Shown here in pieces: positions 6,746-14,854 of a stretch of 14,854 nucleotides of DNA (its first letter is position 1; every line of letters begins with the position of its first letter). The DNA lies in NCBI GenBank assembly GCA_023432565.1, contig JAEYUL010000157.1, forward strand, positions 1 to 14,854. Reading direction: 5' to 3'. The stretch comes from Actinomycetes bacterium (lineage in GTDB: Bacteria; Actinomycetota; Actinomycetes; Actinomycetales; Cellulomonadaceae). Made by a program: the position numbers and the translations under genes. A model generated the notes under the pieces. It worked only from the letters and a program-made list of their open reading frames with translations, ran no database searches and had not been told where the DNA came from.

Positions 6746-8068
6746 TCAGAACCGCGCACGCACGGCGTCGCCGTGCGCGGGCAGCCCCTCGGCGTCCGCG
6801 AACGCGACGATCCGGTCCGCGACGGCCGCGAGCGCGTCGGCGTCGTACTCGATCACCTGGACCGCACGGACGAACGAGTGCACGCCCAGCCCGCTCGTGA
6901 AGTGCGCGCAGCCACCCGTCGGCAGGACGTGGTTCGAGCCGGCCATGTAGTCACCGAGGGACACGGGAGAGTACGGGCCGACGAAGATCGCACCGGCGCT
7001 CGTGACCCGCTCGGCCACCGCTGCGGCGTCGGCGGTCTGGATCTCGAGGTGCTCGGCGCCGTAGGCGTTGACCACCTCGAGGCCCGCGTCCAGGTCGTCG
7101 ACCAGCACCACGGCGGACTGCGTCCCACCGAGAGCCGTCGCGACACGCGCCCGGTGGGCCGTCGACTCGACGAGGTCGACGAGCTTGGACTCGACGGCAC
7201 CCGCGAGCTCCACGCTCGGCGTCACGAGCACGGAGGCGGCCAGGGGGTCGTGCTCCGCCTGGCTGATGAGGTCCGCCGCGACGTGCACCGGGTCGGCCGT
7301 CCCGTCGGCGAGGATCGCGATCTCGGTAGGACCGGCCTCGGCGTCGATGCCGACCACGCCACGCACGAGGCGCTTGGCGGCCGCGACGTACACGTTGCCC
7401 GGTCCGGTCACGACGTCGACCGGCTCGCACAGCACCGCGCCGTCCGCCTCGGTCTGGCCGTCCGCGCCGTACGCCAGCATGCCGATCGCCTGGGCACCGC
7501 CCACGGCGTACACCTCGTCGACGCCGAGCAGCGCGCACGTGGCGAGCACGACCGGGTCGGGCAGTCCGTCGCGGTCCTTCTGCGGCGGGGACACCACGAC
7601 GAGCGACCCCACGCCGGCCTCCTGCGCCGCGACGACGTTCATGATGACGGACGAGGGGTACACCGCCAGGCCGCCAGGGACGTACAGGCCGACTCGTCGC
7701 ACGGGGATCCAGCGTTGGCGCACCTGGGCACCGGGCGCGACGTCGACCGCGAAGTCCTGCGGGCGCTGCGCGGCGTGCACCGTGCGGACGCGGGCGATCG
7801 TCTCGGTCAGCGCCGCGCGCACGTCCGGGTCGAGCACGTCGACCGCAGCCTCGACGACGTCGGCCGGCACACGCAGGTGCACGGGGCGGACGCCGTCGAA
7901 GCGCTCGGCCAGGTCGCGCAGAGCAGCGGCCCCGCGGTCGCGGACGTCAGCCAGGATCGGGGCGACGGCCGCCGCGGCGTGCTCGACGTCGAGCTCGGCC
8001 CGGGGCAGCTCGGCGAGCAGCTCACGACGTGACAGACGGCGACCGCGCAGGTCGATGCGGGAGATCAC
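6746..8068 (-). CDS. hisD: Histidinol dehydrogenase HisD
   Basis: This zinc enzyme of 440 residues, full length, does the last two steps of histidine synthesis: histidinol to histidine with two NAD+. The zinc ligands and catalytic residues of the family are all present: Gln270 and His273 in ISQAEHDP, Glu339-His340 in GAEHLEI, Asp373 in LGDYMAG and His432 in GLPAHGDAV, with spacing close to the E. coli enzyme. NAD-site glycines lie in YVPGGLAVYPSS and VTGPGNVYVAAAK. It is the first gene of the his block. The GTG start has no Shine-Dalgarno sequence, but TAGACT lies 7 nt upstream, so the message is probably leaderless. A long inverted repeat covers the expected -35 region. It is divergent from the S4-domain protein gene. 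Confidence 0.97.
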   Translation of the reverse strand: MISRIDLRGRRLSRRELLAELPRAELDVEHAAAAVAPILADVRDRGAAALRDLAERFDGVRPVHLRVPADVVEAAVDVLDPDVRAALTETIARVRTVHAAQRPQDFAVDVAPGAQVRQRWIPVRRVGLYVPGGLAVYPSSVIMNVVAAQEAGVGSLVVVSPPQKDRDGLPDPVVLATCALLGVDEVYAVGGAQAIGMLAYGADGQTEADGAVLCEPVDVVTGPGNVYVAAAKRLVRGVVGIDAEAGPTEIAILADGTADPVHVAADLISQAEHDPLAASVLVTPSVELAGAVESKLVDLVESTAHRARVATALGGTQSAVVLVDDLDAGLEVVNAYGAEHLEIQTADAAAVAERVTSAGAIFVGPYSPVSLGDYMAGSNHVLPTGGCAHFTSGLGVHSFVRAVQVIEYDADALAAVADRIVAFADAEGLPAHGDAVRARF

Positions 8069-8104
8069 GACGCCGAGTCTAGGCCGAGCCGCGGTCGCGG
8101 TCCG
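8069..8104 (-). promoter_or_regulatory. Candidate leaderless promoter of hisD
   Basis: On the minus strand TAGACT (8076-8081) ends 7 nt before the hisD GTG. Seventeen bases further upstream is CGGACC (8099-8104), matching TTGACA at only 3 of 6 positions. A start about 7 nt after the hexamer would leave no 5' leader. The same TAGACT occurs before dnaE and lspA at nearly the same distance. Confidence 0.5.
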
Positions 8105-8126
8105 GGCCGTCCGGGCCGCGACCGTG
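8090..8126. repeat. Long inverted repeat over the hisD -35 region
   Basis: CGGTCGCGG (8092-8100) pairs perfectly with CCGCGACCG (8116-8124). Inside, CCGG (8102-8105) pairs with CCGG (8111-8114), leaving a 5-base loop; with wobble pairs the stem reaches 16 bp. The loop side also holds a tandem GTCCGGGCC (8100-8108 and 8109-8117). It sits just upstream of the hisD -10. Candidate operator for hisD, or for both divergent genes; a terminator is less likely because no gene ends here. Confidence 0.5.
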
Positions 8127-8266
8127 CCTGGTCCCCGTCACACCTGGTCGCGCGCGGCGCCGGCGGACCGGTCGGCACCTGCATCCCTCGGGCGCGTCGG
8201 ACCGTGACGTGCGCCGGCGGCTGCGTCGCCCACGAGTGCTGGTGGAACGGGGCTGCGACCATGGCG

Positions 8267-8278
8267 CAGACTTGGCAC
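8267..8278 (+). promoter_or_regulatory. Candidate leaderless promoter (-10) of the S4-protein gene
   Basis: CAGACT (8267-8272) lies 6 nt before the GTG at 8279. It differs from the TAGACT seen before hisD, dnaE and lspA by its first base only. That first T is normally well conserved in -10 boxes, so this is weaker than the others. It favours 8279 over the in-frame ATG at 8261 as the start. Confidence 0.28.
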
Positions 8279-8491
8279 GTGAGCCACCCCGACGAGCCGA
8301 TCCGCCTCGGCCAGTTCCTCAAGCTCGTGAGCCTCGCCGAGTCCGGCGGGCACGCCCGCGCGCTGCTCGAGGACGGCGCCGTCACCGTCAACGGCGAGCC
8401 GGAGACGCGACGGGGCCGCCAGCTGCGCCCCGGAGACGTGGTCGAGGTCGACCTTCCGGGTGGCGTGCAGCGCGAGACCGTCGAGCTCTGA
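8279..8491 (+). CDS. Small RNA-binding S4-domain protein (YbcJ-like)
   Basis: A stand-alone S4 domain of 70 residues from the GTG at 8279. The S4 pattern is clear: IRLGQFLKLVSLAESGGHAR, then DGAVTVNG (the loop that contacts RNA), ETRRGRQLRPGDVVEV and a last strand ending at VEL. The length fits YbcJ-type proteins of about 70 residues. In-frame starts also exist at 8261 (ATG, 76 residues) and 8204 (ATG, 95 residues); the latter adds a Cys/Trp-rich stretch unlike the family. I chose 8279 because the S4 homology begins soon after it and CAGACT is positioned as a leaderless -10. It is divergent from hisD and convergent with dnaE. The RNA target is unknown; ribosomal or structured RNA is likely from the domain. 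Confidence 0.85.
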   Translation: MSHPDEPIRLGQFLKLVSLAESGGHARALLEDGAVTVNGEPETRRGRQLRPGDVVEVDLPGGVQRETVEL

Positions 8492-8504
8492 GCCGGCGGC
8501 CGGA

Positions 8505-8539
8505 CGGTCCAGGCGGACCGAGGTCGCGACCCCGGGGTC
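8505..8539. terminator. Candidate bidirectional terminator between the S4 gene and dnaE
   Basis: The 51-bp gap between these convergent genes holds CGGTCC-aggc-GGACCG (8505-8520), a perfect 6-bp hairpin with a 4-base loop. It is followed by the palindromes GGTCGCGACC (8522-8531) and GACCCCGGGGTC (8528-8539). There is no T tract. Dense dyad symmetry in a convergent gap fits termination of both transcripts. Confidence 0.45.
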
Positions 8540-8542
8540 AGG

Positions 8543-12106
<3,564 letters not shown>

Positions 12107-12118
12107 GCAGCGAGTCTA
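12107..12118 (-). promoter_or_regulatory. Candidate leaderless promoter (-10) of dnaE
   Basis: On the minus strand TAGACT (12113-12118) ends 6 nt before the dnaE GTG, in the 41-bp gap after rluD. No recognisable -35 at 16-19 bp. It would give dnaE its own message although the upstream genes run the same way. Confidence 0.45.
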
Positions 12119-12147
12119 GGTCGCCCCGGGGACAGGCCCGGCCCGAC

Positions 12148-13083
12148 TCAGCGGTAGCCGGCGCAGATCACGTCGAGCGCGTGCTGCAGGTCCTGCGGGT
12201 ACCGGCTCTCGACCTCGAGCCACCGACCTGTGGCGGGGTGCTCGAAGCCCAGCCGGACGGCGTGCAGCCACTGCCGCGACAGGCCCGCGCGCTGCGCGAG
12301 CGCCGGGTCCGCGCCGTACGTGAGATCACCCACGCACGGGTGACGCAGCGCCGAGAAGTGCACGCGGATCTGGTGGGTGCGGCCCGTCTCGAGGTGCACC
12401 TCGACGAGGGACGCCGCCGGGAACGCCTCGAGCAGCTCGTAGTGCGTGACCGACGGCTTGCCGGCCGCGGTCACCGCGAACTTCCAGTCCTGGCTCGGGT
12501 GCCGGCCGATCGGCGCGTCGATCGTCCCCGTCGTGGGCTCGGGGTGGCCCTGCACGAGCGCGTGGTAGACCTTCTCGACCGTGCGCTCCTTGAACGCGCG
12601 CTTGAGCGCCGTGTAGGCGTGCTCGCTCTTCGCGACGACCATGAGCCCGCTCGTGCCGACGTCGAGCCGGTGCACGACACCCTGACGCTCGGCCGCGCCG
12701 GACGTCGAGATGCGGTAGCCCGCCGCGGCGAGCGCGCCGACGACCGTCGGTCCGGTCCATCCCGGCGACGGGTGCGCCGCGACTCCCACCGGCTTGTCGA
12801 CCACGACCACGTCGTCGTCGTCGTGCACGATCCCCATGCCCGGCACCGGCTCGGGCACGACCTCGACCGCGGCGGGGGCCGTCGACGGGATCTCCACCTC
12901 GAGCCAGGCGCCGGCCGGCAGCCGGTCCGACTTGCCGGCCGCGCGGCCGTCGAGCAGGACGCCGCCGGCCTCGGCGATCTCGGCGGCACGGGTCCGGGAC
13001 AGTCCGAGCAGGCGCGAGAGGCCGGCGTCGACCCGCTCGCCCGCGAGCCCGTCAGGCACGGGCAGGCTGCGCACGTCAGGCAC
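12148..13083 (-). CDS. rluD: 23S rRNA pseudouridine synthase, RluD-like (RluA family)
   Basis: Pseudouridine synthase of 311 residues, usual length for RluD. An N-terminal S4 RNA-binding domain (about 14-75, RVDAGLSRLLGLSRTRAAE to GKSDRLPAGAWLEVEI) precedes the catalytic domain. The invariant catalytic Asp141 is in the family motif HRLDVGTSGLMVVAK. The later blocks ERTVEKVYHALVQG and ETGRTHQIRVHFSALRHPCVGD are typical of the RluA/RluC/RluD group. RluD in E. coli modifies helix 69 of 23S rRNA; that exact target is assumed by similarity. The GTG start lies 8 bp inside the lspA stop region, so translation is coupled to lspA. The lspA-rluD pairing is common across bacteria. No strong Shine-Dalgarno is visible. 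Confidence 0.93.
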   Translation of the reverse strand: MPDVRSLPVPDGLAGERVDAGLSRLLGLSRTRAAEIAEAGGVLLDGRAAGKSDRLPAGAWLEVEIPSTAPAAVEVVPEPVPGMGIVHDDDDVVVVDKPVGVAAHPSPGWTGPTVVGALAAAGYRISTSGAAERQGVVHRLDVGTSGLMVVAKSEHAYTALKRAFKERTVEKVYHALVQGHPEPTTGTIDAPIGRHPSQDWKFAVTAAGKPSVTHYELLEAFPAASLVEVHLETGRTHQIRVHFSALRHPCVGDLTYGADPALAQRAGLSRQWLHAVRLGFEHPATGRWLEVESRYPQDLQHALDVICAGYR

Positions 13084-13765
13084 CGGCGCCGCCGCCCTGC
13101 TCGCCCGCGGCGTCGGCCGGCTCGGCGCGATCGCGGTCGCGCGTGCCGTCGACCGCGACGCCGCGCGCGACGAGCGCGACCACCAGGACGGCGGCCACGA
13201 CGATCGCGATGTCGGCGACGTTGCCGACGAACCAGTCGACGTAGGCGATGAAGTCGATCACGTGCCCGCGCGCGAATCCCGGCGCACGCACGAGGCGGTC
13301 GACGAGGTTGCCGAGCGCCCCACCGAGCAGCAGCCCGAGCGCGACCGCCCACGTCGTCGACCCGAGGCGCCGAGCGACCCGGAGCAGCACGACGACGACG
13401 GCGACCGCCACGACCGTCAGCACCCAGGTCATGCCCGTCGCGATGGACAGCGCCGCTCCGGGGTTGAACACGAGCTGCAGCCCGAGCAGGTCACCGAGCA
13501 GCTCGCGGCGTTCGCCGTCGAGCGAGGCGAGCGCCCAGGCCTTCGTCAGCTGGTCCAGGACGAGGACCGCCGCCGCGACGGCCACCAGGAGGCCGACCAG
13601 TCCGCGGCGTCCTCGTCGGACCTCGTGCTGCCGCGCGTCGTCGGCCGGCGTCGGCGCGGTGGCCTGCTCGGGCTCGGGCTCGCGCTCGACCGGGTCGGTC
13701 TGCGGCAGGCTCGGCGTCAGCGGGTCAGCAGCGGTCTCGTCCCCGTCGGGGCGGATGGAAGGCAC
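13076..13765 (-). CDS. lspA: Lipoprotein signal peptidase (signal peptidase II) LspA
   Basis: Membrane aspartyl protease that removes signal peptides from lipidated prolipoproteins. The catalytic pair is Asp156 in GNLVDR and Asp185 in VGNVADIAIV; the 29-residue gap resembles the Gram-positive enzymes. FNPGAALSI is the conserved loop. Four membrane segments are visible: about 56-74, 108-127, 138-150 and 181-200. At 229 residues it is longer than a minimal LspA because of about 50 N-terminal residues rich in Pro, Glu and Asp, followed by RRGRRG, and an acidic/Gly-rich tail. There is no alternative start codon between the first GTG and the first membrane segment, so the long N terminus is part of the protein. 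TAGACT lies 6 nt before that GTG and there is no Shine-Dalgarno. It overlaps rluD downstream and follows the dksA-like gene by 43 bp. Confidence 0.95.
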   Translation of the reverse strand: MPSIRPDGDETAADPLTPSLPQTDPVEREPEPEQATAPTPADDARQHEVRRGRRGLVGLLVAVAAAVLVLDQLTKAWALASLDGERRELLGDLLGLQLVFNPGAALSIATGMTWVLTVVAVAVVVVLLRVARRLGSTTWAVALGLLLGGALGNLVDRLVRAPGFARGHVIDFIAYVDWFVGNVADIAIVVAAVLVVALVARGVAVDGTRDRDRAEPADAAGEQGGGAGA

Positions 13766-13777
13766 CGCAGGAGTCTA
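13766..13777 (-). promoter_or_regulatory. Candidate leaderless promoter (-10) of lspA
   Basis: On the minus strand TAGACT (13772-13777) is followed by 6 nt and the lspA GTG. This is the same hexamer and spacing as for dnaE. No clear -35. It lies in the 43-bp gap after the dksA-like gene and would drive lspA-rluD. Confidence 0.45.
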
Positions 13778-13808
13778 CGGGGCGTGCCGTACCGGCTCGC
13801 CGCTGCGG

Positions 13809-14270
13809 TCAGCGGCGCTCCTCGCGCTGCTTGCACTCGACGCACAGCGTCGCGCGCGGGAAGGCCTGCAACCGCGCCTTGCCGATCGCCCTGCCGCACG
13901 ACTCGCACGTGGCGAACGTGCCGGCACTGATACGGGCCAGCGCGTGCTGCGTCTGCACGAGCATGTCGCGCGTGTTGTTGACGAGCGTCAGCTCCTGCTC
14001 GCGCTCGAGCGCCGACGAGCCGGAGTCCGCCTGGTCGTCACCCGCGCCGTCACCCGAGTTGCGCAGGAGGTCGGACAGCTCGGCGTCGGCCGCCGCGAGC
14101 TCGCTCGCGAGCCGGTCCACGTCGGAGACGAGCTCGTCCGCGACGTCGCGGACCTCGCGCCCCGTCCACGACGTCTCGCCGTCACGGACCGGGAAGAGCT
14201 TCGCCAGGCGGGCGAGCTCCTTCGCGTCGTCCGGGACGACGACGGTGGTGCTGAGCGAGTCGTTGGCCAT
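13809..14270 (-). CDS. TraR/DksA-type zinc-finger protein
   Basis: Protein of 153 residues with an N-terminal helical region (about 20-110) and a C4 zinc finger at the C terminus. The zinc ligands are Cys122, Cys125, Cys143 and Cys146 (CESCG and CVECK, 17 residues between the pairs), with the family phrase IGKARLQAFPRATLC between them. The acidic stretch GDDQADSGSSALEREQEL (about 78-95) before the last long helix is typical of this family. Such proteins bind the RNA polymerase secondary channel in the best-studied cases; that role is assumed here. I chose the ATG at 14270 because AGGGGG lies 7 nt upstream; the frame opens to 14327, but the extra residues would come from promoter DNA. It is flanked by divIVA upstream and lspA downstream, a common actinobacterial order. 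Confidence 0.9.
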   Translation of the reverse strand: MANDSLSTTVVVPDDAKELARLAKLFPVRDGETSWTGREVRDVADELVSDVDRLASELAAADAELSDLLRNSGDGAGDDQADSGSSALEREQELTLVNNTRDMLVQTQHALARISAGTFATCESCGRAIGKARLQAFPRATLCVECKQREERR

Positions 14271-14277
14271 GGCCAGG

Positions 14278-14283
14278 CCCCCT
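14278..14283 (-). promoter_or_regulatory. Ribosome binding site of the dksA-like gene (AGGGGG)
   Basis: On the minus strand AGGGGG lies 7 nt before the ATG at 14270. It decides that start over the upstream in-frame ATGs at 14312 and 14327. Confidence 0.65.
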
Positions 14284-14291
14284 GTCTGTGA

Positions 14292-14303
14292 AGTCACGTG
14301 ACT
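14292..14303. promoter_or_regulatory. Perfect 12-bp palindrome AGTCACGTGACT, candidate operator
   Basis: The palindrome overlaps the last half of the predicted -10 box of the dksA-like gene and spans its expected transcription start. A symmetrical site here would be well placed for a repressor dimer. I do not recognise the binding protein. Confidence 0.4.
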
Positions 14304-14329
14304 GTAGACGTGCATACGCCGACGCACAA
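14301..14329 (-). promoter_or_regulatory. Candidate promoter of the dksA-like gene
   Basis: On the minus strand TTGTGC (14324-14329) and TACAGT (14301-14306) are 17 bp apart, the ideal spacing, with a conserved TTG and a TANNNT box. The start would be near 14294, leaving a leader of about 24 nt that includes the AGGGGG ribosome site. Confidence 0.5.
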
Positions 14330-14363
14330 CACGACACGCCGGGTGAAGACCCGGCGTGTCGTG
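14330..14363 (-). terminator. Strong intrinsic terminator hairpin downstream of divIVA
   Basis: CACGACACGCCGGGT (14330-14344) and its exact complement (14349-14363) form a perfect 15-bp stem with the 4-base loop GAAG. On the minus strand it lies about 100 bp after the divIVA stop and is followed by TTGTGC, only a minimal T tract. The hairpin ends exactly where the -35 box of the dksA-like gene begins, separating the two transcription units. Confidence 0.75.
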
Positions 14364-14382
14364 GCGCTGACCAGCGACAACA

Positions 14383-14404
14383 GCGGTAGTACCCCGGCTA
14401 CCGC
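14383..14404 (-). repeat. Second small hairpin in the divIVA 3' region
   Basis: GCGGTAG (14383-14389) and CTACCGC (14398-14404) are perfect 7-bp complements with an 8-base loop. It lies between the divIVA stop and the main terminator hairpin. It may help termination or protect the 3' end of the message; I see no tRNA-like or other RNA gene in this gap. Confidence 0.4.
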
Positions 14405-14461
14405 GTGCTGGCTGACGTGGTCGCCCGCGCGTACGGCGGCGGGCGGAGGCGGACGGACGTG

Positions 14462-14854
14462 CTACAGGTTGTGGCCCTCACCCACCGGCTGGGCCTGCGA
14501 GCGCGGCGGCAGCGCGTTGCCGCGGTTGTCGAGGTCGCCGAGAAGGTTCTCGAGGTAGCTCTTGAGACGCGTGCGGTAGTCGCGCTCGAACACGCGCAGC
14601 TCGTCGATCTTGCGCTCGAGGAGCGACCGCTCCTGCTCGAGCTGCCCGAGCGTGCGCTGCGACGTCTCCTCGGCCTCGCGGACGATCCGGTTCGCCTGCG
14701 CCTTGGCCTCCCCGACGAGCCGCTCGGACTCCTCCTGGCCGCTGCGCACGTAGTCGTCGTGCAGCTTCTGGGCGAGCTGGAGCATGCCGGTCGCCGACTC
14801 GGGCTCGCTCGTGCGGACGGGCGCGGACGACACGGCGGGCGCGACGGGCGCGGG
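14462..14854 (-). CDS. wag31: DivIVA/Wag31 polar growth protein, C-terminal part (5' partial)
   Basis: The C-terminal 130 residues or so of a DivIVA-family protein; the start lies beyond the right edge, and the frame is open to the last base. What is visible begins in a Pro/Ala-rich linker (PAPVAPAVSSAPV), then the coiled coil typical of actinobacterial Wag31: MLQLAQKLHDDYVRSGQEE, AKAQANRIVREAEETSQRTL and EQERSLLERKIDELRVFERD, ending YRTRLKSYLENLLGDLDNRG. The short tail ends GEGHNL before a TAG stop. The missing part should hold the N-terminal membrane-binding DivIVA domain. The family forms polymer caps at curved membrane and directs tip growth and septum placement. Its position upstream of the dksA-like gene and lspA fits the conserved cell-wall/division end of this region. 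The GTG at 14833 is internal, not the start. Confidence 0.9.
   Translation of the reverse strand, partial: PAPVAPAVSSAPVRTSEPESATGMLQLAQKLHDDYVRSGQEESERLVGEAKAQANRIVREAEETSQRTLGQLEQERSLLERKIDELRVFERDYRTRLKSYLENLLGDLDNRGNALPPRSQAQPVGEGHNL

Noticed and set aside
8069..8260. Histidine leader peptide, attenuator or T-box before hisD
   Set aside because: No run of His codons and no T-box-like sequence is visible on the minus strand, and the hisD start appears leaderless, leaving no room for a leader RNA.
14271..14327. Longer N terminus for the dksA-like protein
   Set aside because: The added residues would be encoded by the -10 box, the palindrome and the ribosome site. The ATG at 14270 has a well-placed AGGGGG.
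14364..14461. tRNA or small RNA gene in the divIVA/dksA gap
   Set aside because: No cloverleaf, no T-loop GTTCGA-like sequence and no clear promoter; only a small hairpin is seen. It is best read as the 3' region of divIVA.

Overview
This is chromosomal DNA from a very GC-rich actinobacterium. The gene order (divIVA/wag31, dksA-like, lspA, rluD, dnaE, hisD-C-B-x-H-priA, sseB-like), the GTG-rich starts and the bifunctional PriA point to the order Micrococcales. Cellulomonas or a close relative is my inference, not something shown by a search. I see no mobile element, CRISPR array, rRNA or tRNA gene. No stretch longer than about 300 bases lacks a gene; the largest gaps are the divergent hisD/S4-protein gap (about 210 bp) and the dksA/divIVA gap (about 190 bp).

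Layout, left to right. Bases 1-1314 (+ strand) hold a two-gene unit: a membrane-anchored coiled-coil protein whose start is cut by the window edge, then a trypsin-like serine protease with a lipoprotein signal, joined by a GTGA stop/start overlap. A GerW/YtfJ-family protein follows (1405-2013, +). It converges on a long minus-strand histidine block read right to left: hisD, hisC, hisB, an unrecognised gene with an internal 10-residue repeat, hisH, priA and an SseB-like gene (8068 down to 2033). hisG, hisE, hisF and hisI are not here. A small S4 RNA-binding protein (8279-8491, +) diverges from hisD and converges on dnaE. The minus strand then carries dnaE (replicative polymerase III alpha, intact PHP and polymerase sites), rluD, lspA, a TraR/DksA-type zinc-finger protein and, cut by the right edge, the C-terminal part of DivIVA/Wag31.

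Most genes are housekeeping: histidine (and, through PriA, tryptophan) synthesis, replication, 23S rRNA pseudouridylation, lipoprotein maturation and polar growth. LspA would mature lipoproteins such as the protease at the left end. The most interesting signal is regulatory. Five minus-strand genes (hisD, hisC, hisH, dnaE, lspA) have a TANNNT hexamer, three times exactly TAGACT, placed 6-7 nt before a GTG start, and most lack a Shine-Dalgarno sequence. This is the geometry expected of leaderless transcripts. It would place extra promoters inside the his cluster and it helps choose start codons. Other regulatory candidates are a long inverted repeat over the hisD -35 region and a perfect 12-bp palindrome over the -10 of the dksA-like gene. 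I found no convincing undescribed multi-gene system.
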